Numbered from the stretch's first letter, positions 18,195-27,336 are shown. The stretch is 64,000 nucleotides of DNA from Bradyrhizobium japonicum USDA 6 (GCF_000284375.1 NC_017249.1:8673001-8737000); one strand, 5' to 3'. Made by a program: numbers and translations. Notes: generated by a model not told the origin, from the sequence alone.

Positions 18195-18636
18195 CGCAAC
18201 TTCCCCAACTTCCAGCGACTGCGAATGGTTGCAGCCGGAACAAGGAGTTACCGCAGCGGTTCAAGGATCCGTGCTAGAAGTTTTGAAGTCTGGAGGTTTT
18301 CCATTTCCAAACTGGAAAAGCTCTGCAGCCGGGAGCAGATCGGTGCAGCAGCAACCGTGACCGATGGCGCAACGCGGTCACGGAGGTACCAGACCGAGAA
18401 TTTCCGACCCGCGATCGCTGACCGCGGAGGCGCCGATTGCGAGCGCAAGACAGTCGTCTGCCTTTGCAGAAGTTGCGTCGTGGACGAGGCAAGCGAAGGC
18501 AAGCAAATGCAGCGGCCCGCCCTGCGCAACTTTACGCCAGTCGGGACAAACCGGTCTTGCTCACGCAAATGCTACTCGGATAGGCAAGCGGTTGCCGGTA
18601 AAAGCATCATCCTGATTCTCAAAGCTATTTTACTCA
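18195..18636. promoter_or_regulatory. Divergent intergenic region between siderophore receptor and opgC-like gene
   Basis: 442 bases with no credible gene; the frames that cross it have no conserved sequence. It must hold the promoters of both flanking genes. The only structure I see is a 15-base inverted repeat, TTTCCA-AAC-TGGAAA at 18304-18318, about 110 bases upstream of the receptor start, extended by a nearby TTTTCCA copy at 18297. I do not see an Irr/ICE or RirA-type iron box. Confidence 0.4.
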
Positions 18637-19779
18637 ATGAAACCGTCCGTCAAGGCGAACCTCGCCGCATTCCATCACGATGCCAGATTGTATTTGACGC
18701 TCGGCATTGCCAACTGGTCGGTGTTCGTCGACCACATCCCGAACAACGTCGTCAATCTGCTGACGCTGCGAAATTTCGGCTTTAGCGGCGCCGCGGACCT
18801 GTTCGTGTTCGTGGTGGGTTATGGCGTCGCCATCATTCACGGCAGGATGGCGCTGGAGCGCGGCTACGTCGTCGCGGCGACGCGCATCTTTCGCCGCGTC
18901 TGGCGGCTCTACGCCGCCTATGTCGTGCTCTTCGTGATCTATATCGACACCATCGCCTATGTCGCCTCGCAATCGATGGCGCCGGAGATCATCCACGAAT
19001 ACAACATCTCCGGCATTCTCGAGCATCCGCTACGCATCCTGGTCCGCGGCCTCGTGCTCCAGGAGGAGCCGCTGAACCTCGACCTCCTGCAACTGATGAT
19101 CCCGCTGATGGCGTTCTTTCCATTTGCGCTGTGGGGTTTGTTGCGGCGGCCGAACCTGACGCTGGCGGCATCGGTCGCGCTGTACGTTGCGGCGCGCTGG
19201 TTCGACTGGAATTTCCGGGTCTATCCGGACCAGGACTGGACCTTCAATCCGCTGTGCTGGCAGATGCTGATGGTCCTGGGCGGCTGGTTCGCCGTGACAG
19301 GCGCCTCCGGACGCGCGTTGCACAGCATGTCCTGGCTGCGGATCCTCGCGGGTGCCTATCTCATCTTCGCGATGGCCGTCACCTTGATGCGGCATTCGCC
19401 CGCGCTGTCCGTCTATTTGCCGGACGTCTTCGTCAACAGCATCGCGCCGACAGACAAGGAAAACCTCGCACCCTATCGCGTGGTTCATTTCCTCGCGCTC
19501 GCCTTCCTCGCGACCCACCTCATTCCAGCCGACCACCCCGGCTTGAAGTGGCGGCCGCTTCAGGCGGTGATCACATGCGGCGAGGAATGGCTCGCGGTGT
19601 TCTGCATTGCCGTGTTCCTGTCCTTCGCCGGCCATCTCATCCTGATCACTGGACCGAACCTCGTGGTGATGCAGATCGCGGTAAGCCTCGTCGGCTTCGC
19701 GGCGATGACGGCAGTGGCCTATTACATCTCCTGGTCGAGGCGGCAGGACCTGCCGGCCGCCCTGCGGCAGCAGGCCTAG
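18637..19779 (+). CDS. opgC: OpgC-like membrane acyltransferase (succinylation of periplasmic glucans)
   Basis: 380 residues, about ten transmembrane helices. It opens with a short basic leader followed by LGIANWSVFVDHIPNNVVNLLTLRNFGFSGAADLFVFVVGYG, the OpgC N-terminal pattern with a conserved Asp-His pair (VDHIPN) and GAADLFVF. OpgC proteins transfer succinyl groups to osmoregulated periplasmic glucans, which in rhizobia matter for osmoadaptation and symbiosis. Rhizobial genomes often hold several OpgC paralogues, so the substrate here is uncertain. No opgG/opgH or ndv gene is adjacent. Confidence 0.88.
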   Translation: MKPSVKANLAAFHHDARLYLTLGIANWSVFVDHIPNNVVNLLTLRNFGFSGAADLFVFVVGYGVAIIHGRMALERGYVVAATRIFRRVWRLYAAYVVLFVIYIDTIAYVASQSMAPEIIHEYNISGILEHPLRILVRGLVLQEEPLNLDLLQLMIPLMAFFPFALWGLLRRPNLTLAASVALYVAARWFDWNFRVYPDQDWTFNPLCWQMLMVLGGWFAVTGASGRALHSMSWLRILAGAYLIFAMAVTLMRHSPALSVYLPDVFVNSIAPTDKENLAPYRVVHFLALAFLATHLIPADHPGLKWRPLQAVITCGEEWLAVFCIAVFLSFAGHLILITGPNLVVMQIAVSLVGFAAMTAVAYYISWSRRQDLPAALRQQA

Positions 19780-19876
19780 AGCTCCGTTCCGATCTAATCG
19801 GAACGGGGTTCTAGATTCCTGTTTTGACGCGTTTTCTTCACGCGAACCGGTATCCACCTCGCTCGAAAACGCTCTA
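19778..19876. repeat. Interspersed repeat with terminator-like hairpin
   Basis: Starts with a perfect hairpin, CGTTCCGAT-CTA-ATCGGAACG at 19785-19805, directly after the opgC-like stop codon. It continues with GACGCGTTTTCTTCACGCGA and GCTCGAAAACGCT, a combination repeated widely between genes in Bradyrhizobium and related rhizobia. It probably ends the upstream transcript as well. Confidence 0.65.
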
Positions 19877-19961
19877 GCCAAATAATCGTGCGATTCTGCT
19901 AGGCCGAGACCTGTGGCTGCGCTAAGCGGGGAGCCTCTGCGTGAGGGGACCGGGCGTGGCG

Positions 19962-20570
19962 ATGGCAAAGGGCGGGGGTGATGAGGCTGACAGCGCGCCC
20001 CGGCGCGGCCGGCCGCGATCGATCGAGACCACCAACGCCATTCTCGAAAGCGCCTATGCGCTGATGGCCGCCACCGGCCTTGCCGCCACCTCCATCGACG
20101 CCGTCGCACGACACTCCAGCGTCTCCAAGATGACGATCTACAAATGGTGGCCGTCGCGGGAAGCGCTGCTGATCGACGCCTTCCTTCATCATGCCGCGCA
20201 GATGCTGCCGTTGCCGCCTGCGAGCTCCGGCAGCCCCGCGGCGCGCGCACGCCGCCATGCCGCGGCCTATGCCGAGGCGCTCCAGGGCGAGTTCGGCAAG
20301 GTGCAACTCGCCGTCGTCTCCGAATGCATTTCCAAGACCGGCTCGGCGGAGCTGTTCTATGCCCGCTACCTGCAATTCCGCCGCGACGCACTGGTCGAGA
20401 TGATCGCCGCGGGCCAGACGGATGGCAGCATCCTGGCGGAGGGAGCGCCCGAGGATCTCTACGACGCCATCTATGGCAGCCTGTTCTACCGCTACGTCTT
20501 CGGCATCGCACCGATCACGCCGGCCTACGCGCGCAATCTGGTCGACCTGGTGCTGCGGCCGAAGGGTTAG
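19962..20570 (+). CDS. TetR/AcrR family transcriptional regulator
   Basis: About 202 residues from ATG 19962 (MAKGGGDEADSAPRRGRPRS). The N-terminal helix-turn-helix domain shows the family signature: RGRPRSIETTNAILESAYALMAATGLAATSIDAVARHSSVSKMTIYKWWPSREALLIDAF. The C-terminal half is the variable ligand domain with a TetR_C-type sequence (YARYLQFRRDALVEMI). In-frame GTG codons at 19956 and 19941 are alternative starts; GAGGGGAC at 19943-19949 suits GTG 19956. The target is unknown. It is flanked by interspersed repeats on both sides and divergent from nothing, so autoregulation cannot be argued from layout. Confidence 0.92.
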   Translation: MAKGGGDEADSAPRRGRPRSIETTNAILESAYALMAATGLAATSIDAVARHSSVSKMTIYKWWPSREALLIDAFLHHAAQMLPLPPASSGSPAARARRHAAAYAEALQGEFGKVQLAVVSECISKTGSAELFYARYLQFRRDALVEMIAAGQTDGSILAEGAPEDLYDAIYGSLFYRYVFGIAPITPAYARNLVDLVLRPKG

Positions 20571-20625
20571 GGCATCATCCGGAAAAGTGCGAAGCGGTTT
20601 TCCGAAAAGATCATGCTCAAAACAA
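20571..20625. repeat. Interspersed palindromic repeat
   Basis: The arms CATCCGGAAAAG and GGTTTTCCG surround GCGAAGC, and the outer sequences GCATCATC and GATCATGC are also near-complementary. The same ATCCGGAAAAGTGCGAAGCG wording recurs in many Bradyrhizobium genomes. It lies between the convergent TetR and sensor-kinase genes. Confidence 0.65.
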
Positions 20626-20643
20626 CCATCTGAAGCGCGACCT

Positions 20644-22302
20644 CTATCGCACCGGCCTGACCGGCGCCGAGATCTTGTCGGTGCGGTCGCGCTCGGACAT
20701 GTCGACCACCGTCTCCATCGGCGCCGTCAATTCATAGACGTAGGAGGCGTCGGTGAAGTAGCGCTTGGCGGTGCCGCCGAGCGCTTCGGGCGCAACACGG
20801 TCGAGCAGGATCAGACCGAAATCGGAATCCGGTCGGCGCGTCGCCTCGCTGGTGTTGAACTCCTCCCAGCGGAAATGGAAGACCTCATCGGTCCCCTCGC
20901 CCGTCACCGTCCAATTCGCGGTGATGTGCGGATGCTTTCCGACCAGCGACAGACCTTCGTCGGAGTGCGAGGCGAGCTCGAAGAACAGGAGCGACAGGCT
21001 CTGCGCGGCGCGTGCGCTGACCGCGATGTCAGGGCCGGTGACGGCGATGCGGTCGGCATGCGGGATGGCGCGCGCCTCGAACAGGCCCTTCAGCTTGACG
21101 CCCTGCCACTGGCTCTCGCTGAGCAGCGAGACCACGTTGGACATGGCGTGGATGCGGCCGATCAGCAGTTCACGCGCGACGTCGATGTCCGAGCCGTGGC
21201 GCAGCGTGCGCGTCACGATCGACTGGATCACCGCCAGGATGTTCTTGACCCGGTGGTTGAGCTCGTCGATGACGGCGGTCAGCCGGCGCTCGAAGCCGAT
21301 CCGCACCTGGATTTCCCGGCTGAGCCGCAGATTGTTGTAGGCGACATAGCCGAACAGGCCGCACACCATCGCGGTGATGGCAAAACCGATCGCCGCCACG
21401 ATGATCGCCGTCTGCTCGGCGCGCCGCGCCGAATTGGTCTTGGCGTAGTAGCCGAGATGCCAGTCGCGCCCGCCGAAGCTCACCGTTCGCGTCGCCGACG
21501 GCGCCGGCCCGTCCGCTGCCGTCATGCGTGACGAGACCACGCCCTGGTCGTTGGCAACGAGCTCGCCACCTTCCCTGCGCGGATCCTTCAGCGCGACCGA
21601 GAACAACGACATGTCGTCATTGGTCAGCATCAGGGAGGCGAGCTCGTAGGAAAATGTGACGAAGCCGGCCGGCTCGGTCGCGCCCTCGGGAATGACGGGC
21701 GCGGCCACGATGATGCCGATGGGCCCGCCGCCCCGCAGCAACTGAACCGGGTCTGAGGCGACCGACCTCTTCTCGACACGCGCACGCGTCAGCATGGCGC
21801 TGCGCACCTGATCCTGCTCGTAGCTGCGGCCGGGCAGCGCCTTGGTCTCGTTGCTGCGCGGCTCGAGGTCCATCAGCACGTCGATCGGCTGGGTGACCTT
21901 CGCAAGATCGATCGGCTTGTCGTCATAGGAGCGGATCTGCGGATTGGGGAAGCCGGCGCTCGCGATCGCGTCTTCCGCCGGCAGAAGCTCGTTCGGCTTC
22001 AGCCGGGCGACCCACCCGGCGACCACGAAATCGGTCTTGAAGGCGTAGATGGCCGAGCGCAGCGGCTCCAGCATGTTCGGCTTGATGACCGACGGGGCAC
22101 GGAACAAGCCTGAGGCGACACGCGCGAGCAGCTCGCGCTCGGTCAGCCGGTCCTGGACCAGGCTCGCGTGGACGTCGATCGCGCGCGCCAGCGCGATCCG
22201 GTCCAGTGCCAGCTCCTGGTCGTGGACGCGATAGGCCGCGAGCCCGGAGAGCAGGGCTCCGAGCAGGGCGATGAAACCGATGATAAAACCCAGCCGGACC
22301 AC
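20644..22302 (-). CDS. CHASE-domain sensor histidine kinase, HWE/HisKA_2 type, with degenerate ATPase N-box
   Basis: 552 residues. A first transmembrane helix (residues about 4-24) is followed by a CHASE-like extracellular domain (about 45-290; AFKTDFVVAGWVARLKPNE..., FVTFSYELASLM) and a second helix (IIVAAIGFAITAMVCGLFGYVAYNNL). Then comes the HisKA_2 phosphoacceptor segment ELNHRVKNILAVIQSIVTRTLRHG near residue 346. The ATPase domain is weak: where HWE kinases have HELATNAxKYG this protein has FFELASHSDEGLSL, so the N-box Asn is missing, although the G-box DFGLILLDR is recognisable. It may be a poor kinase or act with a partner. No response regulator is adjacent. Confidence 0.87.
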   Translation of the reverse strand: MVRLGFIIGFIALLGALLSGLAAYRVHDQELALDRIALARAIDVHASLVQDRLTERELLARVASGLFRAPSVIKPNMLEPLRSAIYAFKTDFVVAGWVARLKPNELLPAEDAIASAGFPNPQIRSYDDKPIDLAKVTQPIDVLMDLEPRSNETKALPGRSYEQDQVRSAMLTRARVEKRSVASDPVQLLRGGGPIGIIVAAPVIPEGATEPAGFVTFSYELASLMLTNDDMSLFSVALKDPRREGGELVANDQGVVSSRMTAADGPAPSATRTVSFGGRDWHLGYYAKTNSARRAEQTAIIVAAIGFAITAMVCGLFGYVAYNNLRLSREIQVRIGFERRLTAVIDELNHRVKNILAVIQSIVTRTLRHGSDIDVARELLIGRIHAMSNVVSLLSESQWQGVKLKGLFEARAIPHADRIAVTGPDIAVSARAAQSLSLLFFELASHSDEGLSLVGKHPHITANWTVTGEGTDEVFHFRWEEFNTSEATRRPDSDFGLILLDRVAPEALGGTAKRYFTDASYVYELTAPMETVVDMSERDRTDKISAPVRPVR

Positions 22303-22601
22303 TTCGACTACTCAGGCGAAAACAGCAGGTCGGCAACAAACACGGAGCATATCAACGCCGCTCGAACGGCCATGTGCCGAAACAGAGTGGACCCCAGTAA
22401 CGGAGATAATGAAGGAGGAGGCATCAGTACGCAACTTCGGTCGCCTGAAAAGCTTAATTCGCCCGGCCGATGGTCTGGCCATGAAGGCTTTGCTCCAGGC
22501 ACCGGAGGTAGTTAATCGCCGTGTCCGAAATTTGTTCCGCAGATGCGGCTTTTGCCCCAGAGGTTAACGCCGGAGAACGCCTGCGCCACGTCGTCGCGCC
22601 G
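22303..22601. other. Intergenic region without a recognised gene
   Basis: 299 bases between the sensor kinase start and the ureG stop. A short frame at 22409-22567 (52 codons) has no conserved sequence and no fitting start context. I see no terminator with a T-run for the urease transcript, though GGTTAACGCCGG lies close to the ureG end. Presumably it holds the kinase promoter and the 3' end of the urease operon. Confidence 0.4.
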
Positions 22602-23225
22602 TCAGCTTGCCCGTTTCAGGCCGCCTTTGGCCTCGATGAAGCCGACGATCTGGTCGAGCCCCTCGCTCTTTTTCAGGTTGGTCATGACGAAGGGGCGCGC
22701 GCCGCGCATGCGCCTGGCGTCCGTCTCCATCTTCTCCAGGGAGGCGCCGACATGGGGCGCGAGGTCGATCTTGTTGATGACCAGGAGGTCGGAGCGGGTG
22801 ATGCCGGGGCCGCCCTTGGAGGGGATCTTGTCGCCGGCCGCCACGTCGATGACGTAGATGGTGAGGTCGGCGAGCTCCGGGGAGAAAGTGGCAGCCAGAT
22901 TGTCGCCGCCGGACTCGATCAGCACGAGGTCGAGCCCGGGGAATTTTGCGCGCATGTCGGCGACCGCGGCCAGGTTCATCGAAGCGTCCTCGCGGATCGC
23001 GGTGTGCGGGCAGCCGCCGGTCTCGACGCCGGCGATGCGGTCCGGCGTCAGCGAGCCCGAGCGCACCAGGAATTCCGCATCCCATTTGGTGTAGATGTCG
23101 TTGGTGATCGCCGCGATGTCATAGCGCTCGCGCATGGTCTTGCAGAGCAGGTCCATCAGCGCGGTCTTGCCCGATCCGACCGGGCCGCCTATTCCGACGC
23201 GCAAGGGGCCGTGAGATTTCGACAT
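22602..23225 (-). CDS. ureG: Urease accessory GTPase UreG
   Basis: 207 residues from ATG 23225, [21 protein letters not shown], with P-loop GPVGSGKT at residues 14-21. Further UreG landmarks are [32 protein letters not shown] (the nickel-binding Cys-Pro-His), [21 protein letters not shown] and the NKIDLAP guanine motif. It hydrolyses GTP to load nickel into apo-urease with UreD, UreE and UreF. A GTG at 23261 in frame would add 12 residues but lacks homology. Last gene of the urt-ure series; ureF ends 39 bases upstream. Confidence 0.97.
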   Translation of the reverse strand: MSKSHGPLRVGIGGPVGSGKTALMDLLCKTMRERYDIAAITNDIYTKWDAEFLVRSGSLTPDRIAGVETGGCPHTAIREDASMNLAAVADMRAKFPGLDLVLIESGGDNLAATFSPELADLTIYVIDVAAGDKIPSKGGPGITRSDLLVINKIDLAPHVGASLEKMETDARRMRGARPFVMTNLKKSEGLDQIVGFIEAKGGLKRAS

Positions 23226-23264
23226 GTCACTCGCTCTCTCTTGATGGGTTAGAGGCCGCACCGC

Positions 23265-23987
23265 TCACGAGCGAAACAGCCGCGTATATTGCGTCTCGTG
23301 CCGCAGGCTGGCGAGATCGGCGCGAAACGTCGCGCTGCCGAGATCGTCCAAGGTGGCATTCAACGCACGATTGGCGGTCGCGGCAACGGCGGCTTCCAGC
23401 TTCACCAGCACCCGCTGGCTGTCGGTCTGGCCGAGCGGAATGAGGCGGCTCGCCGCCGAAATCCAGTTCGAGACCAGCGCATGCAGAAAGGCGTGCAGCG
23501 TCGGCGCCAGCGGCACACCGTGCACCGCCGCGACCACGCCGACGGCGACAGGATAGATCAGTGCCGTGCGACATGCCGCAACCATGGCATCAAGCCCGTC
23601 GGCATCCCACGCGGCGCGGGAGATGTCGATGAAGGCGCGCCCCTGCGAGGTCGTCTCGAGCTGCCGCTCGCGCGACGGCACAAAGGCGGCGGCGAGCTCC
23701 GCGATATCGGCCAACGTGGTATCCTCGCCCAATTCAGTGGCGCGATGGGCGTGGACCAGGAACGTCGCATCGCAAAAGCCGGAGCCGTCGCCCAGCATGG
23801 CGTCGAGCCAGTCGGCCAGCGTCGCGATGTCGGTGATGTCGCCCGCCTCGACCGCCCATTCGATGCCGCTGGAATAGGAGAAGCCGCCGACCGGAAAGGC
23901 CGGCGACAGCCACGTCATCAGCCGGTACAGCGCCGCCGCCTCGCACTCGGCGAGGTCACCGGCACTCACCGGCTCATTTGTGGTCAT
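23265..23987 (-). CDS. ureF: Urease accessory protein UreF
   Basis: 240 residues from ATG 23987 ([49 protein letters not shown]), the typical all-helical Ure[15 protein letters not shown] is the family signature, and [28 protein letters not shown] matches the C-terminal half. UreF works with UreD and UreG as the activation complex on apo-urease. Its start lies inside the end of ureE (about 14-base overlap), so the open frame running further upstream through the His-rich ureE tail should be ignored. ATG 23993 is an alternative start two codons earlier. Confidence 0.95.
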   Translation of the reverse strand: MTTNEPVSAGDLAECEAAALYRLMTWLSPAFPVGGFSYSSGIEWAVEAGDITDIATLADWLDAMLGDGSGFCDATFLVHAHRATELGEDTTLADIAELAAAFVPSRERQLETTSQGRAFIDISRAAWDADGLDAMVAACRTALIYPVAVGVVAAVHGVPLAPTLHAFLHALVSNWISAASRLIPLGQTDSQRVLVKLEAAVAATANRALNATLDDLGSATFRADLASLRHETQYTRLFRS

Positions 23988-24600
23988 GAGCATGCTTGTG
24001 GCCGTGGTGGTGGTCGGGGTGGTCGCAATGCTCGTCGTGGTGATGGTGGTGGCCATGATCATGCGCGGCATGATCGTGGTGGTCGTGACCATGATCATGG
24101 TGATGATGGTCGTGATCGTGATGCCCGTGATCGTGATGCCCGTGATTATCGTGACCATGCGCGTGGCCGCCGTCGGCGTAAGCGCCGCCCTCGGGATCGA
24201 ACGGCGCCTCGATCTCGACGACGCGCGCACCGAGGCCTTTTACCATGGCCTCGATGACATGGTCGCGGCGGATGCGCAGGCTCTTGGCCATGATCTGCGT
24301 CGGCAAATGGCGATTGCCGAGGTGCCAGCCGACGCGAATGAGGTGGTGCGGATCGCGGCCGCGGATCTCCAGCAGCGGCTCGGGCGCCGCGACCACTTCG
24401 ACCAGCCGGCCGTCCTCCAGCACCAACGCGTCACCGCCGCGCAGCGCGACGGCATTCTCCAGGTCGAGCAGGAATTCGAGGCCCCGCGTCCCCGTCATCG
24501 CCATGCGGCGGCGGTGCCGGTCGTCGAAATCGAGCACCACCGTATCCGCCGGCGTCTCCGTGAAGCCGTGCTGTCCCTTAACCTGCGTCGCCCGGATCAT
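23974..24600 (-). CDS. ureE: Urease nickel metallochaperone UreE with long His-rich tail
   Basis: 208 residues. The N-terminal 145 residues are the UreE peptide- and metal-binding domains ([57 protein letters not shown]). The last 63 residues are a nickel-binding tail with about 35 histidines in H-D/H-G repeats and one cysteine. The tail is longer than that of well-studied UreE proteins and suggests nickel storage as well as delivery. The gene begins 12 bases after the ABM-domain gene and overlaps ureF. The alternating CAT/GAC codons make this stretch internally repetitive, a likely site of length variation. Confidence 0.96.
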   Translation of the reverse strand: MIRATQVKGQHGFTETPADTVVLDFDDRHRRRMAMTGTRGLEFLLDLENAVALRGGDALVLEDGRLVEVVAAPEPLLEIRGRDPHHLIRVGWHLGNRHLPTQIMAKSLRIRRDHVIEAMVKGLGARVVEIEAPFDPEGGAYADGGHAHGHDNHGHHDHGHHDHDHHHHDHGHDHHDHAAHDHGHHHHHDEHCDHPDHHHGHKHAHDHK

Positions 24601-24612
24601 GCTTTTACCCCG

Positions 24613-24912
24613 TTACCGTGTCTCGACCTTCTCGGGCGTGATCACTTCAATCTTTGGCGGCGCCGTAAAACACTTCACCGCGACGCGGCCGAACGTCTTC
24701 ATATGCTCCATGGCGCGATGCGGCACCAGCGCCTCGGCGCTCTCCCACTGCTCGACGAACACCATCTTGGCGGGATCGGTGACGCTCTCGTGCAAATCAT
24801 AGGCGATATTGCCGGGCTCCTTCCGCGTCTCCTTGATGCAGGCGGTGGCGGCCGCAATGAATTCGGCGCGCGTCTCGGGCTTGATGGTCAAGGTGGCAAC
24901 GACGTAAATCAC
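24613..24912 (-). CDS. Antibiotic biosynthesis monooxygenase (ABM) domain protein
   Basis: 99 residues, MIYVVATLTIKPETRAEFIAAATACIKETRKEPGNIAYDLHES..., the dimeric ferredoxin-like ABM/YgiN fold. VEQWESAEALVPHRAMEHMKTF matches the conserved family middle. E. coli YgiN is a quinol monooxygenase; the substrate here is unknown. It is embedded between ureC (128 bases upstream) and ureE (12 bases downstream) on the same strand, so it is expressed with the urease genes. No link between the fold and urease activation is known to me. Confidence 0.88.
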   Translation of the reverse strand: MIYVVATLTIKPETRAEFIAAATACIKETRKEPGNIAYDLHESVTDPAKMVFVEQWESAEALVPHRAMEHMKTFGRVAVKCFTAPPKIEVITPEKVETR

Positions 24913-25000
24913 GAGAAATCCTCCCGGCTTTTCTTCTAAGGTAAGATACCGGGCGGGACCTTAGACCAGGCGGGGTCGAACGCAAAACCGGAAAACCCGC

Positions 25001-25021
25001 CCCCCGGGCCTGCGCCGGGGG
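25001..25021 (-). terminator. Possible attenuating hairpin after ureC
   Basis: CCCCCGG and CCGGGGG pair around a short loop, and on the minus strand the stem is followed after GGCGGG by TTTT. The T-run is short and offset, so partial termination or 3'-end protection between ureC and the ABM gene is more likely than a full stop. Confidence 0.35.
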
Positions 25022-25040
25022 CATGCGTCCAGACGCTATT

Positions 25041-26756
25041 TCAGTACATGAAATATCGCTGCGCCATCGGCAGTACCTCGGCGGGCGCGCAGGTCAGCAG
25101 TTCGCCGTCGGCGCGCACCTCGTAGGTCTCGGGATCGACCTCGATATTGGGCGTGGCGTCGTTGTGGATCATGCTCTTCTTCGAGATCTTTCCGCGGGTG
25201 TTCTGCACCGCATAGAGCTTCTTGTCGATGCCGAGCTTTCGCGCGAGGCCGCCGGTGACGGCCGCCTTCGAGGTGAACACCACGGACGACGCGGTGCGCG
25301 CCTTGCCGAAGGCACCGAACATCGGCTGATAGTGCACCGGCTGCGGCGTCGGGATCGAGGCGTTGGGATCGCCCATGGGGGCGGCGACGATCGAGCCGCC
25401 CTTGATGATACAGTCCGGCTTGACGCCGAAGAAGGCCGGCGACCACAGCACGAGATCGGCGAGCTTGCCCTTCTCGACCGAGCCGATCAGTTTCGACACG
25501 CCGTGGGCGATCGCGGGATTGATCGTGTACTTGGCGATGTAGCGCTTGACGCGGAAATTGTCGTTGTCCTTGCCCTTGTCCTGGTCGAGCGACCCGCGCT
25601 GCTTCTTCATCTTGTCCGCGGTCTGCCAGGTCCGGATGATGACTTCACCAAGGCGGCCCATGGCCTGGGAGTCCGAGGAGATCATCGAGAGCGCGCCGAG
25701 ATCGTGCAGGATATCCTCGGCCGCGATGGTCTCTTTGCGGATGCGGCTCTCGGCGAAGGCGAGGTCCTCGGCGATCGAGGGATCGAGGTGATGGCACACC
25801 ATCAGCATGTCCAGATGCTCGTCGAGGGTGTTGCGGGTGAACGGCCGCGTCGGATTGGTCGAGGAAGGCAGCACGTTCTTCAGCCCCGCGACCTTGATGA
25901 TATCAGGCGCATGCCCGCCGCCGGCGCCCTCGGTGTGAAAGGCATGGATGGTGCGGCCCTTGAATGCCTTGACCGTGTCCTCGACGAAGCCGGATTCGTT
26001 CAGCGTGTCGGTGTGGATCATCACCTGAATGTCGTAGTCGTCAGCCACCGACAGGCAGGTATCGATCGCCGCCGGCGTCGTGCCCCAGTCCTCGTGCAGC
26101 TTCAGCGCACAGGCGCCGGCCTTGATCATTTCGACCAGCGCGGCGGGGCGCGACGCGTTGCCCTTGCCGGAGATGCCGAGATTGACCGGGAACGCGTCGA
26201 ACGACTGGATCATCCGCCCCATGTGCCACGGCCCCGGCGTGCAGGTGGTGGCGAACGTGCCGTGCGAGGGACCGGTGCCGCCACCGAGCATCGAGGTGAC
26301 GCCGGACATCAGCGCGTGCTCGATCTGCTGCGGACAGATGAAATGGATGTGGCTGTCGAAGCCGCCGGCGGTCAGGATTTTCCCTTCGCCCGCGATCACG
26401 TCGGTGCCGGGGCCGACGATGATGGTGACGCCCGGCTGGATGTCGGGATTGCCGGCCTTGCCGATCGCGGAGATCATGCCGTCCTTGATCGCGACGTCGG
26501 CCTTCACGATGCCCCAGTGATCGACGATCAGCGCATTGGTGATGACGGTGTCGGCCGCGCCCTGCTTGTTGGTGACCTGCGACTGGCCCATGCCGTCACG
26601 GATCACCTTGCCGCCGCCGAACTTCACCTCCTCGCCATAGGTGGTGAAATCCTTCTCGACCTCGATGATGAGATCTGTATCTGCCAATCGCACCTTGTCG
26701 CCGGTGGTCGGGCCGAACATGTCGGCATAGACGGAACGCTTTATTTTGACGGACAT
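25041..26756 (-). CDS. ureC: Urease subunit alpha (catalytic)
   Basis: 571 residues from ATG 26756, [29 protein letters not shown]. Nickel ligands are visible: HIH at 136-138, Lys219 (carbamylated lysine in ALKLHEDWG), His248 (MIHTD) and His274 ([13 protein letters not shown]). The mobile-flap catalytic pair is CHH at 321-323. It hydrolyses urea to ammonia and carbamate in the cytoplasm as a complex with UreA and UreB. The open frame runs 32 codons upstream but the conserved protein starts at 26756. An HD-domain gene separates ureB from ureC, which is unusual. Confidence 0.98.
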   Translation of the reverse strand: MSVKIKRSVYADMFGPTTGDKVRLADTDLIIEVEKDFTTYGEEVKFGGGKVIRDGMGQSQVTNKQGAADTVITNALIVDHWGIVKADVAIKDGMISAIGKAGNPDIQPGVTIIVGPGTDVIAGEGKILTAGGFDSHIHFICPQQIEHALMSGVTSMLGGGTGPSHGTFATTCTPGPWHMGRMIQSFDAFPVNLGISGKGNASRPAALVEMIKAGACALKLHEDWGTTPAAIDTCLSVADDYDIQVMIHTDTLNESGFVEDTVKAFKGRTIHAFHTEGAGGGHAPDIIKVAGLKNVLPSSTNPTRPFTRNTLDEHLDMLMVCHHLDPSIAEDLAFAESRIRKETIAAEDILHDLGALSMISSDSQAMGRLGEVIIRTWQTADKMKKQRGSLDQDKGKDNDNFRVKRYIAKYTINPAIAHGVSKLIGSVEKGKLADLVLWSPAFFGVKPDCIIKGGSIVAAPMGDPNASIPTPQPVHYQPMFGAFGKARTASSVVFTSKAAVTGGLARKLGIDKKLYAVQNTRGKISKKSMIHNDATPNIEVDPETYEVRADGELLTCAPAEVLPMAQRYFMY

Positions 26757-26793
26757 CACAAGCCCCGTTTGCGTTTGAATTTTTTGTCGATGC

Positions 26794-27333
26794 TCACAGC
26801 GAGGCTCTCGCTCGTCGCACCACGTCGTCAAACATTTCGTCGAGATAGGCATTGCCGCCGCGGCAGCCCGCGACGACCTGCTCCGCCCAATCGGTGTACT
26901 CGATCAGATCGGCACGCTGCTCAGCTGTCGGGTTGGAACGAATGCGAGCCCCAATATTGCTGATCTTGTCGGCAATCTTGATTAGCTTGGCGTCGGCCGA
27001 CTTTTTCGGCGCGTCGGCCACCTGTCGTCGCCAACGCTCGGCCTTTGGCAGACTCATATCGTCCGTGCATTCGATGACGAGTGAGGCGACACGATCAGAG
27101 AACCTCAACGAGAGCTCGTCAGTAGTCGTCTCAGTGTCCTCGAGCGCATCGTGCAGCCAGCCGGCTGCGACAAGTTCGGCATCCGCACCATTCGTTGCGA
27201 CAGCAAGGAAGTTCGCGACTTCGGCAAGATGATTTGCGTAGGGCTCGTTGTCGCGCCCTTTACGCATCATGCTCTTATGCCGACGAGCAGCCACTTCGGC
27301 AGCTTCGGAAATGAACCGGACGGGCGGCCACAT
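26794..27333 (-). CDS. HD-domain hydrolase resembling small (p)ppGpp hydrolases, inside urease operon
   Basis: 179 residues. HD metal-site residues are His35 ([11 protein letters not shown]), His61-Asp62 with Glu65-Asp66 ([13 protein letters not shown]) and Asp122 ([10 protein letters not shown]). The HDxxED spacing and the KIADK(I)SN segment match the RelA/SpoT hydrolase half and the single-domain MESH1/SAH enzymes that degrade ppGpp; no synthetase domain is present. Its ATG lies 3 bases after the ureB stop and it ends 37 bases before ureC, so it is translated with them. Substrate assignment is inference: related HD proteins hydrolyse other nucleotides. Confidence 0.85.
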   Translation of the reverse strand: MWPPVRFISEAAEVAARRHKSMMRKGRDNEPYANHLAEVANFLAVATNGADAELVAAGWLHDALEDTETTTDELSLRFSDRVASLVIECTDDMSLPKAERWRRQVADAPKKSADAKLIKIADKISNIGARIRSNPTAEQRADLIEYTDWAEQVVAGCRGGNAYLDEMFDDVVRRARASL

Positions 27334-27336
27334 GCC

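Noticed and set aside
22409..22567. A 52-codon frame starting MKEEASVRNFGRL between the kinase and ureG
   Set aside because: The ribosome-like AAGGAGGAGG lies inside the frame, not before it, and the sequence matches nothing; no support beyond openness.
23980..24170. Repetitive CAT/GTG run near ureE as a satellite or CRISPR-like repeat
   Set aside because: The periodicity comes from His/Asp/Gly codons of the UreE tail in frame; there are no spacers or direct repeats of constant length.
25023..26963. A 646-codon plus-strand frame opposite ureC
   Set aside because: Antisense shadow of urease alpha, which carries all catalytic residues on the minus strand.
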